The position numbers and the translations under genes are program-made. Below, in pieces: positions 9,840 through 19,164 of a DNA stretch of 64,000 nt. The first letter of the stretch is position 1, and each line of letters begins with the position of its first letter. Source of the DNA: Duncaniella freteri. GTDB taxonomy: Bacteria > Bacteroidota > Bacteroidia > Bacteroidales > Muribaculaceae. The notes beneath the pieces were generated by a model that worked only from the letters and a program-made list of their open reading frames with translations, had not been told where the DNA came from and made no database searches. The DNA is taken from contig NZ_SJSA01000002.1 of the NCBI RefSeq assembly GCF_004766125.1, positions 682,001-746,000 on the forward strand, given 5' to 3'.

Positions 9840-10727
9840 ATGGCAGTAATCAAGCGACCCGCGCTCGGACGCGGACTCGATTCACTCATAGCAATGGACG
9901 ACGCGCCGGCACGTGATGCCTCGGCGATCAACGAGATCGAACTATCGCGCATATCCCCCAACCCCGACCAGCCGCGAAGCATATTTGACGAAGAGGCTCT
10001 CGAAGAGCTCAGCCGCTCCGTGACAGAATTCGGCATAATCCAGCCGATATCACTGCGCAAGACCGGTCCTGACACCTATCAGATCATCGCGGGAGAGCGT
10101 CGCTACCGTGCCGCCCTCATGGCAGGGCTGACCACAATCCCCGCCTATATACGCACAGCCGACGATGCCGTCGTTACCGAGATGGCACTCATCGAGAACA
10201 TACAGCGCGAGGACCTCAACGCCATAGAGATCGCTCTGACTTTCAAAAAGCTCATCGACCGCTACGGACTCACCCAGGAACGACTGAGCGAACGCATCGG
10301 CAAAAAGCGTGCCACCATCGCCAACTTCATACGTCTTCTGCGACTCCCTGCCGAAGTCCAGCTCGGACTCCGTGACAGGCGCATCGACATGGGTCATGCA
10401 CGCGCCCTGCTGAGCATCGACGACCCCAAGCTACAGCTTAAGATATATAACGAGATACTCAAACAAGGGCTCTCTGTGAGGCGTGTCGAGGAACTTGCAA
10501 AGAAGTACCGCGAAGCAGGTCCCGAAGAGGAAAATCCCGCCGAAAAAGCCGAGAAAAGATTTTCTAACAAAGATTTCGATATTTTAAGAGACCACCTTTC
10601 CCACCGCTTCTCGACCCCTGTAAAGGTGTCGTGCGACGCTTCAGGCAAAGGCAAAATATCTTTCTCGTTTCGTGACGACGATGAACTTCAAAGATTAATT
10701 GCTATCTTTGACACTGCAAAACAGTAA
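9840..10727 (+). CDS. parB: Chromosome partitioning protein ParB
   Basis: A 295-residue parS-binding CTPase. The N-terminus has LGRGLDSLI and ISPNPDQPRSIFDEEALEELSRSV. The CTP-binding motif GERRYRAALMAGL is present, followed by ALIENIQREDLNAIE and a helix-turn-helix around LTQERLSERIGKKRATIANFIRLLRLP. The C-terminal dimerisation region follows a charged linker. It spreads from parS and loads SMC. It is the second gene of the parAB operon, and the next start codon is 7 nt away. Confidence 0.96.
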   Translation: MAVIKRPALGRGLDSLIAMDDAPARDASAINEIELSRISPNPDQPRSIFDEEALEELSRSVTEFGIIQPISLRKTGPDTYQIIAGERRYRAALMAGLTTIPAYIRTADDAVVTEMALIENIQREDLNAIEIALTFKKLIDRYGLTQERLSERIGKKRATIANFIRLLRLPAEVQLGLRDRRIDMGHARALLSIDDPKLQLKIYNEILKQGLSVRRVEELAKKYREAGPEEENPAEKAEKRFSNKDFDILRDHLSHRFSTPVKVSCDASGKGKISFSFRDDDELQRLIAIFDTAKQ

Positions 10728-10734
10728 CCACGCA

Positions 10735-11610
10735 ATGCAAGCCACAACGGAAACACCCGTGTTACATACCAGCAGATATCTTGTGGCACCGATAATCGCA
10801 CTCATACTTGCGACTGTCGGGTCACTTGGCGTTTACGCCCAGACTGCTCCTGCCAACGATAACCCCACCACAGCGACAACCCCTGTACGTCCGGTCAAGC
10901 CCACACGTGGCAACCGCCCGGTGCGTCCGGAACACCGCACCACATCACCCATATCCCAACTGCCCGACACTATTCCGGTAGGCAAGGAGGTAGCTCTTCC
11001 TGCCATGGTAGTTGAGGACAGCGTGTCAGCCACAGGTCCGGACTTGAAGATAATCCCTGTCGACTCCATCCCCATTGTGAACTCAGCACAGATGGAAAAG
11101 ACATTCACCTTCAATCCCGACCCAACGCGCGCCGTGTGGATGTCAGCACTCTGCCCCGGACTGGGACAGCTCTACAACCGCCGCTACTGGAAGCTCCCCA
11201 TAGTGGTAGGAGCATTCATGGGGCTTGGCTACGCCACATCATGGAACAACACAATGCTCCGCGACTACACCACTGCCTACAGCGACATCATGGACAACGA
11301 CCCCACCACCAAGAGCTATATGGACTTCTTCGCTCCCACTGTGAAAGAAGAGGACCTTGACCGTTCCTGGCTCACCAACCTCCTGCGCTCGCGCAAGAAC
11401 TACTATCGCCGCAACCGTGACCTCTGCATAATATGCATGGTAGGCGTCTACCTCATCGCTATGGTCGATGCCTACGTGGATGCCCAGCTTGCCCACTTCG
11501 ACATAGCTCCGGACCTGTCGATGGATGTGGCACCCACACTCATGAACAACGATATACGCAACGGCGTATCACGCCCGAGCATAGGCCTGTACTGGGCTCT
11601 CAACTTCTGA
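10735..11610 (+). CDS. DUF5683 domain membrane protein
   Basis: A 291-residue protein starting at the ATG 7 nt after parB; an in-frame TTG at 10699 inside parB is rejected. Residues 15-35 form a signal/anchor ending near VYAQ. A Pro/Thr-rich periplasmic linker follows (about residues 38-110), then the DUF5683 core RAVWMSALCPGLGQLYNRRYWK, with membrane helices at IVVGAFMGLGYATSW and LCIICMVGVYLIAMVDAYVDAQL. The family is widespread in Bacteroidetes and its function is unknown. Its position between parAB and a lytic transglycosylase suggests a tie to growth or cell-wall work at division, which is inference only. Confidence 0.85.
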   Translation: MQATTETPVLHTSRYLVAPIIALILATVGSLGVYAQTAPANDNPTTATTPVRPVKPTRGNRPVRPEHRTTSPISQLPDTIPVGKEVALPAMVVEDSVSATGPDLKIIPVDSIPIVNSAQMEKTFTFNPDPTRAVWMSALCPGLGQLYNRRYWKLPIVVGAFMGLGYATSWNNTMLRDYTTAYSDIMDNDPTTKSYMDFFAPTVKEEDLDRSWLTNLLRSRKNYYRRNRDLCIICMVGVYLIAMVDAYVDAQLAHFDIAPDLSMDVAPTLMNNDIRNGVSRPSIGLYWALNF

Positions 11611-11708
11611 CGACTAATCCCTATTCCTGCGTGCCGCCCGGCTACGCACATACCAAATATACTATACCGCACACCGGGCGTCATGCTGTCAACATATTCT
11701 TCCTTGCA

Positions 11709-13460
11709 ATGAAAAAGATCCTTACAACAGTTCTACTTGGCTTAGGCGGTGCCGTAGTGGCATCTGCCATAACATTGCCGTCAATCCTTGAGCTACGTCA
11801 TTCAATAACGGACGACAACATCATAGCTCCGGAGAGTTTCGAGACTCAGACACGCCTGCTTGAAGAGAACTTCTATCTGAAGAATTACGTAGTGCCAGGT
11901 GTGGATCTCGGCAACTCCTACACAGCCACACCACAGGAATACCAGGAACGCCTCGCCAAGCTCCCCACGGTGATAGATCTCCCCTACAACTCGATTGTGA
12001 AGAACTATATCGAGATGTATCTCGACCGCAAACGAGGGCTCGTTGCCGACATGCTTGCACTGCACAATTACTACGGACGTTTCTTTGAAGAGGAACTGCT
12101 GAAAGAGGGTATGCCCCTGGAGCTTGAATATCTCCCCGTAATAGAGTCAGCCATCAATCCCAATGCCGTGTCGCGTGCCGGTGCCGTAGGCCTATGGCAG
12201 TTCATGCCGGCAACCGCAAAGGGTCTCGGCATGGAGATCAACTCGCTTGTCGACGAACGCCGTGATCCAAGAATGTCATCACGACTCGCCGCACGCTATC
12301 TCAAGCAGCTGCACGACATCTACAATGACTGGTCACTCGCTATCGCCGCTTACAACTGCGGACCAGGCAATGTCAACAAGGCTCTGCGCCGGGCAGGAGC
12401 AGAAGGCGAAGTGAAAAAGGATTTCTGGGACATCTATGACTTCCTCCCTGCCGAGACACGAGGCTATGTGCCGGCGTTCATTGCCGCCAACTACGTGATG
12501 AACTACTACAGTCATCACGGCATATCGCCCACAATTGTGAAAAGGCATCTCACCACCGACACCGTACAGATCAACAGGCATGTGCATTTCAATCAGATAG
12601 CTGCTGTACTCAACATCCCAGTAGACGAAATAAGGATGCTTAATCCTCAGTTCCTCAAGGATATGATTCCCGGCGACTACCGTCCCTACAGTCTCACACT
12701 ACCAACCCAGCAGTGCCTGAGCTATATAATGAGCGAGAAACGCATCCTCGAATATGACAAGGACCTCTATGCCCGACGCACGACAGCCGAACCCGGAGGC
12801 TCCACATCGACAACCCCCGCCATCGTATCGGACGGAGGCAAATCCAACCTCGCCAATGCAGAGAAACAGACATCCAATGCCCCGGTCAACAATGAGATAG
12901 CATCGCAAGCCACCGAACGCATAGTGACAAAGACCCACGTGGTGGAGCGCGGAGAGAACATACGTGACATAGCCAAACAGTATGGTGTCTCGGCCACCGA
13001 CATCAAACGCTGGAACAAGCTGCGCCGCGGCAAAGTCAAAGCCGGCGACAGGCTTACCATCGAGGTGGTGGAGCATATAACTCCTGACGAAGTGCGCGTA
13101 CAGGCTGCTCAGGAGGTCGCTCAGGTATTCCCCCACAACGATCAGGAATCAAACTCACCTGCCGAAACAGCATCTTCATCAAAAAGCGTAAGCGCACCCA
13201 AAGCAGCCGAGAAAAAAGCACAACCTGCGGCAAAGAAGAACACCCAGCAGACCAAAGCAGCCCGCACCACAACACACGTTGTAAAAAAGGGTGAAACTCT
13301 TGACCGCATATCCCGCAAATACGGCACAACAGTGGCTGCGATCCAGGCTGCAAACGGCATGAAGAAAACCGATACAAGACTACAGATAAACCAAAAACTC
13401 AAAATCCCTGCAAAGGGCGGTACTCAAAAGAAATCGACCTCACGCAAACGCCGTAGATGA
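11709..13460 (+). CDS. Membrane-bound lytic murein transglycosylase with LysM repeats (MltD-like)
   Basis: A 583-residue exported enzyme starting MKKILTTVLLGLGGAVVASA. The lytic transglycosylase domain is centred on residue 146: PVIESAINPNAVSRAGAVGLWQFMPATAKGLGM gives the catalytic Glu and the GLWQFMP motif, followed by AIAAYNCGPGNVNKAL. Two LysM modules follow, at about residues 407-452 (THVVERGENIRDIAKQYGV) and 520-567 (THVVKKGETLDRISRKYGT), separated by a Lys/Ala-rich linker. The enzyme cleaves the MurNAc-GlcNAc bond of peptidoglycan to give anhydro ends, and LysM binds the glycan. Its stop overlaps the start of the next gene (ATGA). Confidence 0.92.
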   Translation: MKKILTTVLLGLGGAVVASAITLPSILELRHSITDDNIIAPESFETQTRLLEENFYLKNYVVPGVDLGNSYTATPQEYQERLAKLPTVIDLPYNSIVKNYIEMYLDRKRGLVADMLALHNYYGRFFEEELLKEGMPLELEYLPVIESAINPNAVSRAGAVGLWQFMPATAKGLGMEINSLVDERRDPRMSSRLAARYLKQLHDIYNDWSLAIAAYNCGPGNVNKALRRAGAEGEVKKDFWDIYDFLPAETRGYVPAFIAANYVMNYYSHHGISPTIVKRHLTTDTVQINRHVHFNQIAAVLNIPVDEIRMLNPQFLKDMIPGDYRPYSLTLPTQQCLSYIMSEKRILEYDKDLYARRTTAEPGGSTSTTPAIVSDGGKSNLANAEKQTSNAPVNNEIASQATERIVTKTHVVERGENIRDIAKQYGVSATDIKRWNKLRRGKVKAGDRLTIEVVEHITPDEVRVQAAQEVAQVFPHNDQESNSPAETASSSKSVSAPKAAEKKAQPAAKKNTQQTKAARTTTHVVKKGETLDRISRKYGTTVAAIQAANGMKKTDTRLQINQKLKIPAKGGTQKKSTSRKRRR

Positions 13461-14806
13461 ACAACGGACAGCGCACACAGTTCGCCACGCGCCTCGGCGT
13501 TATAGCCACCACCGTCGGATCTGCGGTAGGCTTGGGCAATATATGGCGTTTCCCATACGAAGCAGGGGTACACGGCGGAGGAGCATTCCTGCTCATCGAT
13601 CTGTTCTTCATATTTATAATCGGTGTACCTGTGGTATGTGCCGAATTCATTATCGGACGTCGCACAGGCTCCAATATCCGTGGAGCATTCCGCTCGCTAT
13701 CCCCTGGAAAAGCATGGGGATGGGTAAGCTACATCGGCATCACGGCATCGATCCTTATCCTCAGCTTCTACTCTGTGGTCGCGGGATGGACATTGGAGTA
13801 TACCATAAGATCGATATCAGGATTCGGAGGTGCCACCACTCCCGAGGGGTTGCATGACCAGTTTGACGCTTACGCCTCAAGCGACATCGGACCTGTGGTA
13901 TGGACCATGATATTTCTTGCCGTCAACTATGTGATACTCGTGCGCGGTGTACAGAAAGGGATCGAAAAGATGAGCAATATACTCATGCCCATGCTGTTCG
14001 TTATCCTTATAATATTTGTAGCCAATTCACTCATGATGCCTGGGGCTGCCGAAGGATTGAAATTCCTATTTATGCCCGACTTCTCGCAGGTCACACCGTC
14101 AGTGGTGCTCAGTGCCATGGGGCAGGCATTCTTCTCACTGAGCCTCGGGCTCGGTTGCCTTATCACCTATTCAAGCTATTTCACAAAGGGCACTCCACTC
14201 GTAAGGACCGCACTCATCACGGCAGGGCTTGACACATTTGTGGCAATACTTGCAGGCGTAATCATATTTCCGGCAGTGTTCACATTCGGACAGGAACCGG
14301 CAGCAGGCCCGAAACTTGTATTCGAGGTGCTACCGTCCATATTCATGCACATCGGGGGAGGAGTGTTCTGGTCCACGCTTTTCTTCTTCCTCCTTTTTCT
14401 CGCATCCATCACCTCCACCATATCCATGGCTGAGATCTCCATTGCATACTTTGCTGAAGAATTCGGGATGTCGCGTCGCGCCTCCACCGCGCTCACCATC
14501 GGTATAGCCATGATTCTCGGCACACTGTGCGCACTCTCCTTCGGGTCGCTGAACTGGCTGAAAGTCTTCGGGATGACGATATTCAACTTCTTTGACTACT
14601 TCTCCTCCAATATTCTCCTCCCTGTCGGCGGCATGATCATCTCCCTCTTCGTCGGATGGGTCCTGGACCGCGGAATCATCAGAGGAGAACTTATCAACAG
14701 TCACGGAAGAAGCACCGTCAGCGTCAGCATCATAGTGTTCTGCCTGCGATGGCTCGCACCTTTGTGCATCGGGCTTGTCTTCATCTTCGGTCTTGGCATA
14801 TTCTGA
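13457..14806 (+). CDS. Sodium-dependent neurotransmitter-type (NSS/SNF) transporter
   Basis: A 449-residue membrane protein of the bacterial NSS family, which imports amino acids or related solutes with Na+. TM1 carries the hallmark TRLGVIATTVGSAVGLGNIWRFPYEAG, with the unwound-helix Gly/Asn used for substrate and sodium. TM6 is AMGQAFFSLSLGLGCLITYSSYF. About eleven membrane segments can be counted. Its ATGA overlap with the transglycosylase gene indicates translational coupling. An opposite-strand reading frame covers the last 476 nt. Confidence 0.92.
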   Translation: MNNGQRTQFATRLGVIATTVGSAVGLGNIWRFPYEAGVHGGGAFLLIDLFFIFIIGVPVVCAEFIIGRRTGSNIRGAFRSLSPGKAWGWVSYIGITASILILSFYSVVAGWTLEYTIRSISGFGGATTPEGLHDQFDAYASSDIGPVVWTMIFLAVNYVILVRGVQKGIEKMSNILMPMLFVILIIFVANSLMMPGAAEGLKFLFMPDFSQVTPSVVLSAMGQAFFSLSLGLGCLITYSSYFTKGTPLVRTALITAGLDTFVAILAGVIIFPAVFTFGQEPAAGPKLVFEVLPSIFMHIGGGVFWSTLFFFLLFLASITSTISMAEISIAYFAEEFGMSRRASTALTIGIAMILGTLCALSFGSLNWLKVFGMTIFNFFDYFSSNILLPVGGMIISLFVGWVLDRGIIRGELINSHGRSTVSVSIIVFCLRWLAPLCIGLVFIFGLGIF

Positions 14807-15100
14807 CGCAAGTTTCCTCTTCCTTGCCCTCTCCCTGGCAGCCCGTGACCGCGCCATAGCCCGGTCGATCTCGGGCAGCAGCAACATATAGGCTACTTCG
14901 GACAGTGCACCGAAATCATCAGGATTGAACGGTATACCGTTGATATGCTTGCACATCATCACGATAACCTCTCTGTTCTCAGGTGACGGCAGGACACTGT
15001 TGATCCTCATCATCATATCCATATAGAACTTCTCAGAAACAGGCATCGCACGTTTCTCCTTTTTAGTTCGGGGCTTCCTTTCTTTAGTCACAGCAGTCAT
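14330..15100 (-). CDS. Small basic hypothetical protein with long antisense extension
   Basis: From the ATG at 15100 the minus strand has an open frame of 256 codons. The first 98 or so residues lie outside the neighbouring transporter gene and look like a real protein: a Lys/Arg-rich start (MTAVTKERKPRTKKEKRAMP), helical segments with MCKHINGIPFNPDDFGALSEVAYMLLLPEIDRAM and a basic tail ARSRAARERARKRKL. A -7 box (TAACTTTG) lies 19 nt upstream of the start codon. The rest of the frame is antisense to the NSS transporter, is rich in Glu, Asp, His and Gly, and resembles a shadow rather than an evolved domain. The true stop may have been lost. The protein family is not recognised. Confidence 0.5.
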   Translation of the reverse strand: MTAVTKERKPRTKKEKRAMPVSEKFYMDMMMRINSVLPSPENREVIVMMCKHINGIPFNPDDFGALSEVAYMLLLPEIDRAMARSRAARERARKRKLASEYAKTEDEDKPDAQRCEPSQAEHYDADADGASSVTVDKFSSDDSAVQDPSDEEGDDHAADREENIGGEVVKEVEYRHPEDFQPVQRPEGECAQCAENHGYTDGERGGGATRHPEFFSKVCNGDLSHGYGGGDGCEKKEEEEKRGPEHSSPDVHEYGR

Positions 15101-15118
15101 AGTTGTAAAATTTTTCAG

Positions 15119-15126
15119 CAAAGTTA
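15119..15126 (-). promoter_or_regulatory. -7 box for the minus-strand hypothetical gene
   Basis: TAACTTTG on the minus strand matches TAnnTTTG and lies 19 nt before the start codon at 15100. No convincing -33 TTG at 19 nt spacing was found. Confidence 0.4.
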
Positions 15127-15213
15127 TACCCACACAATGCCAAAATAGTGCGATAATGTCGCATCGAAATATAAAATCCTGCTCCGATGAGTGGGATTTT
15201 CCATATATTTTAC

Positions 15214-15221
15214 TAATTTTG
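15214..15221 (+). promoter_or_regulatory. -7 box of the hut operon
   Basis: TAATTTTG matches TAnnTTTG. It leaves a leader of about 105 nt before ftcD. The leader holds a tiny frame (MFQLLISV) without histidine codons and no clear terminator, so no His attenuator is seen. Confidence 0.45.
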
Positions 15222-15330
15222 CCCTTGATGTTTCAACTACTCATTTCCGTCTGAAAAGCCTCAGGAAAGATAGACTGTCACATAGCTAACAGAGTGTAAC
15301 GATAAACCCAACCTTAAAAATAATAAATCA

Positions 15331-17031
15331 ATGGAAACAAAGCTGATAGAGTGTGTACCTAATTTCAGCGAAGGTCGTGACAAAACCGCTATTAAAGCAA
15401 TAACCGATGCGATATGCAATGCATCATCCGTGCGTCTGCTCGATGTTGACCCGGGAGAAGCCACCAACCGCACGGTAGTCACATTCGTAGGAACCCCCGA
15501 AGATGTAATCGAAGCGGCATTCCAGGGTATCAGGAAAGCAGCCGAAGTCATAGATATGAGCAAGCATCACGGCGCGCATCCCCGCATGGGAGCCACCGAT
15601 GTGTGCCCGTTTGTCCCTGTAAGCGGTGTCACTCTCGAAGAGTGTGCCGAACTGTCCCGTCAGCTTGCCCGCAGGGTGGCTGACGAATTGCATATACCGG
15701 TCTACTGCTACGAGGCGGCAGCATTCACCCCCGAGCGCAAGAACCTTGCCGTATGCCGCAAGGGTGAATACGAGGCTCTCGCCGACCGCCTTGGCAAGCC
15801 TGGCAGCGGTGCCGATTTCGGCGACCGTCCTTTCGATGATGAAGTGGCACGCACAGGAGCTACAGCCATCGGAGCCCGCAATTTCCTCATCGCAGTCAAC
15901 TTCAACCTCAACACCACCTCCACACGCCGTGCCAATGCAATAGCATTTGACGTGCGCGAAAAGGGACGCCCCATGCGCGAAGGGGGCAAGCCCAACGGCA
16001 AACCGCTCAAGGCTGAGGACGGCACCCCGCTCATGCAGCCCGGCACCCTGCCCTGCACCAAGGCGATAGGATGGTTCATTGACGAATACGGCATAGCACA
16101 GGTGTCGATGAACATCACCGACATCACCACTACCCCACTCCATGTGGCGTTCGATGAAGTGAGCCGTGCAGCCAATGCTCGCGGAATCCGAGTAACAGGC
16201 ACCGAAATCGTGGGACTCGTGCCCAAGAGTGCCATCACCGATGCCGGCCGCTACTTCCTTCACAAGCAGCAGCGTTCATCAGGCATACCCGAGAGCGAAA
16301 TAGTACGTATGGCAGTCAAGTCAATGGGGCTTGACGAACTGAAACCGTTTGATGCAAACGAGAAGATCATCGAGTATCTGATAGCCTCGGACAACGCCGG
16401 GGAGAAGAAACTCGTTGACATGACATGTAAAGAATTTGCCGATGAGACCGCATCCGAATCACCGGCACCCGGCGGAGGCTCCATCTCGGCATACATGGGG
16501 GCACTCGGAGCCTCTCTTGCCACAATGGTAGCCAACCTGTCAGCCCACAAGGCAGGATGGGACGACCGCTGGAAAGAGTTCTCAGATGCTGCCGAGGAGG
16601 GTCGTGTGCTTGTCGACACCCTCACCGCCCTTGTCGATGAGGACACCCAGGCATTCAACCGCATCATGGCAGTATTCTCGATGCCCAAAGGCACGGATGC
16701 AGAAAAAGCAGCCCGCGCAGAAGCGATGGAATCGGCAACAGAATACGCCACACGAGTGCCACTGCGCACAATGGAACAGGCCATCAAAGTGTTCCCTCTC
16801 GCACAGAAAATGGCAGAGGAAGGCAACCCCGCATCAGTCAGCGATGCAGGAGTGGGAGCACTCGCAGCGCGAGCAGCAGTGCGCGGAGCCTGCCTCAATG
16901 TGAAAATCAATGCCGCAGGGCTTAAGAACCGCGCCCTCGCCGACGAGCTTGTGGCTCGCGCAGAGGCTATTACCGCAGAGGCTGAGCGACTTGAGGCTGA
17001 CGTGCTTAAGACAGTAGAATCAAAAATCTAA
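15331..17031 (+). CDS. ftcD: Bifunctional glutamate formimidoyltransferase / formimidoyl-THF cyclodeaminase
   Basis: A 566-residue fusion for the last steps of histidine breakdown. The N-terminal transferase (about residues 1-330) starts LIECVPNFSEGRD and has the catalytic His region KHHGAHPRMGATDVCPFVP; it moves the formimino group of formiminoglutamate to tetrahydrofolate. The C-terminal cyclodeaminase (about 365-560) has the folate-site motif SPAPGGGSISAYMGALGASL and releases ammonia to give methenyl-THF. The fused form is like the animal enzyme and is usual in Bacteroidetes. It is first in the hut operon, 16 nt ahead of hutU, so histidine is routed to glutamate plus one-carbon units. Confidence 0.95.
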   Translation: METKLIECVPNFSEGRDKTAIKAITDAICNASSVRLLDVDPGEATNRTVVTFVGTPEDVIEAAFQGIRKAAEVIDMSKHHGAHPRMGATDVCPFVPVSGVTLEECAELSRQLARRVADELHIPVYCYEAAAFTPERKNLAVCRKGEYEALADRLGKPGSGADFGDRPFDDEVARTGATAIGARNFLIAVNFNLNTTSTRRANAIAFDVREKGRPMREGGKPNGKPLKAEDGTPLMQPGTLPCTKAIGWFIDEYGIAQVSMNITDITTTPLHVAFDEVSRAANARGIRVTGTEIVGLVPKSAITDAGRYFLHKQQRSSGIPESEIVRMAVKSMGLDELKPFDANEKIIEYLIASDNAGEKKLVDMTCKEFADETASESPAPGGGSISAYMGALGASLATMVANLSAHKAGWDDRWKEFSDAAEEGRVLVDTLTALVDEDTQAFNRIMAVFSMPKGTDAEKAARAEAMESATEYATRVPLRTMEQAIKVFPLAQKMAEEGNPASVSDAGVGALAARAAVRGACLNVKINAAGLKNRALADELVARAEAITAEAERLEADVLKTVESKI

Positions 17032-17047
17032 GAACACACAAATATAT

Positions 17048-19069
17048 ATGACAGTTTCAGAAACTTCCGATTTCCAGGCTCAATTGAAACAGGGAATACC
17101 TGATGTGCTCCCCCCCGTCCGTCCGCGTGACGAATCAGTGAGCCATGCTCCCCGACGCAAGCAGATACTCACCCCCGAAGAGGAGCGACTCGCCCTCAGG
17201 AATGCACTGCGATATTTCCCGCAGAAGTTCCATGCCGAACTGGCACCGGAGTTTGTAAACGAACTCCGCACATATGGGCGCATATATATGTACCGTTTCC
17301 GCCCCGACTACAAGATGTATGCCCGCCCGGTGGAAATGTATCCCGCAAAGTCTCAGCAGGCAGCCGCGATAATGATGATGATCCAGAACAATCTGGACCC
17401 TGCCGTGGCACAACATCCGCATGAGCTCATCACTTATGGCGGCAACGGCGCGGTGTTCCAGAACTGGGCACAGTATCTCCTCGTAATGAAATATCTGTCG
17501 GAAATGACCGACGAGCAGACTCTCGTGATGTACTCAGGCCATCCACTCGGGCTATTCCCATCACACAAGGAGGCTCCGAGAGTAGTGGTCACCAACGGTA
17601 TGGTCATCCCCAATCACTCCAAGCCTGACGATTGGGAAAGGATGAACGCGCTCGGCGTATCGCAATACGGACAGATGACTGCCGGCTCATATATGTACAT
17701 AGGCCCGCAGGGTATTGTGCACGGCACCACCATCACAGTGCTCAATGCAGCCCGCCGCCGCTTCACCGAGTCACGCCGCTCCACATCGGGAATGCTATTC
17801 GTGTCATCGGGTCTCGGAGGCATGTCGGGCGCACAACCCAAAGCCGGAAATATAGCCGGAGTGGTAAGCGTGGTAGCTGAAATAAATCCCAAGGCTGTCG
17901 AGAAACGTCATGCACAGGGATGGGTAGATGAGGTTCACGACTCTCTTGACGAACTTATCCCACGCATACGTGAAGCACGCGCAGCCGGAAAGGCAGTGTC
18001 GATGGCTTATCTCGGCAATATCGTCGACCTTTGGGAACGCCTCGCAGCCGAAGGCGAGAGCGTTGACCTGGGATCGGACCAGACATCGCTCCACAATCCG
18101 TGGGCTGGAGGATATTATCCGGCAGGACTTACATTTGAGGAGTCAAACGCCATGATGGCTGACAATCCTGAGGAATTCCGCAACCGCGTGCAGGATTCAC
18201 TGCGCCGTCAGATTGCCGCTATCAATAAGCTTACTGATGCCGGAATGTACTTCTTCGACTACGGCAACGCATTCCTGCTCGAAGCGTCACGCGCAGGAGC
18301 CGATGTGATGAAAGCCGACGGAGAGTTCCGCTATCCGTCGTACGTTCAGGACATCATGGGACCACTGTTCTTCGACTACGGTTTCGGACCGTTCCGCTGG
18401 GTGTGTGCATCAGGCACACCGGAGGATCTTGCAGTCACCGACCGCATCGCCGCCGAAGTGCTTGAAGAGATAGCCAAGACCGCACCGGAAGATATACGCG
18501 GACAGCTCGATGACAATATACACTGGATCAAGTCGGCGGCGGAGAACCATTTAGTGGTGGGCTCTCAGGCGCGCATTCTTTATGCCGATGCTGAAGGACG
18601 TGCCAAGATAGCACTTGCCTTCAATGAAGCTATCCGCCGTGGCGAACTTTCAGGCCCTGTAGTGCTCGGACGTGACCACCATGACGTGTCAGGCACCGAC
18701 TCGCCCTATCGCGAGACCTCAAACATCTATGACGGCTCAAGCTTCTGTGCCGACATGGCTGTCCACAACGTGATCGGCGACTCCTTCCGCGGAGCTACCT
18801 GGGTGTCTCTCCACAACGGTGGCGGCGTAGGCTGGGGCGAGGTGGTCAACGGAGGCTTCGGCATGGTGATCGACGGAAGTCCCGAATCAGACACCCGCAT
18901 AAGCCGTATGCTCCTCTGGGATGTCAACAACGGTATAGCGCGCCGCTCATGGGCACGCAACAGCGGTGCTATCGACGCTATCAGGCGAGAGATGGACCGC
19001 ACACCCGGCATGACAGTCACCCTGCCCAACTTCGCCGACGACTCAGTGCTCGACAACGCTCTTGCATAA
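17048..19069 (+). CDS. hutU: Urocanate hydratase
   Basis: A 673-residue enzyme, about 120 residues longer than the classical HutU of proteobacteria, as is usual for the Bacteroidetes/animal-like form. It hydrates urocanate to imidazolonepropionate with tightly bound NAD+. Visible family blocks are ELITYGGNGAVFQNWAQY, MYSGHPLGLFPSH, the Gly-rich NAD region SSGLGGMSGAQPKAGNIAG, QTSLHNPWAGGYYP, VLGRDHHDVSGTDSPYRETS and SLHNGGGVGWGEVVNGG. It is the second gene of the hut operon. A 95-nt gap with a strong hairpin separates it from hutH. Confidence 0.96.
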   Translation: MTVSETSDFQAQLKQGIPDVLPPVRPRDESVSHAPRRKQILTPEEERLALRNALRYFPQKFHAELAPEFVNELRTYGRIYMYRFRPDYKMYARPVEMYPAKSQQAAAIMMMIQNNLDPAVAQHPHELITYGGNGAVFQNWAQYLLVMKYLSEMTDEQTLVMYSGHPLGLFPSHKEAPRVVVTNGMVIPNHSKPDDWERMNALGVSQYGQMTAGSYMYIGPQGIVHGTTITVLNAARRRFTESRRSTSGMLFVSSGLGGMSGAQPKAGNIAGVVSVVAEINPKAVEKRHAQGWVDEVHDSLDELIPRIREARAAGKAVSMAYLGNIVDLWERLAAEGESVDLGSDQTSLHNPWAGGYYPAGLTFEESNAMMADNPEEFRNRVQDSLRRQIAAINKLTDAGMYFFDYGNAFLLEASRAGADVMKADGEFRYPSYVQDIMGPLFFDYGFGPFRWVCASGTPEDLAVTDRIAAEVLEEIAKTAPEDIRGQLDDNIHWIKSAAENHLVVGSQARILYADAEGRAKIALAFNEAIRRGELSGPVVLGRDHHDVSGTDSPYRETSNIYDGSSFCADMAVHNVIGDSFRGATWVSLHNGGGVGWGEVVNGGFGMVIDGSPESDTRISRMLLWDVNNGIARRSWARNSGAIDAIRREMDRTPGMTVTLPNFADDSVLDNALA

Positions 19070-19081
19070 CCATATCATCAT

Positions 19082-19118
19082 GATGGTGATGTGGCATAAA
19101 TCGCGCCACATCACCATC
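19082..19118 (+). other. Intra-operon hairpin between hutU and hutH
   Basis: A perfect 14-bp stem (19082-19095 with 19105-19118) closes a 9-nt loop. No long T-run follows, so it looks more like an mRNA-stabilising or processing hairpin, or a weak terminator, than a full terminator. Confidence 0.7.
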
Positions 19119-19164
19119 CTTACTCAAAACAATAACCAAGAATCATAATCATACAAACAATAGT

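Noticed and set aside
8906..11708. parS sites near parAB
   Set aside because: No 16-bp palindrome of the usual TGTTnCACGTGnAACA type was found; the few CACGTG cores in the window lack the flanking arms.
15222..15330. Histidine leader peptide for the hut operon
   Set aside because: The only short frame (MFQLLISV) has no His codons and no terminator follows; the operon is also catabolic, where attenuation by His starvation would make little sense.
15424..16263. 279-codon minus-strand frame inside ftcD
   Set aside because: It lies wholly within a well-supported bifunctional gene and has no recognisable motif; typical antisense shadow in a GC-biased gene.
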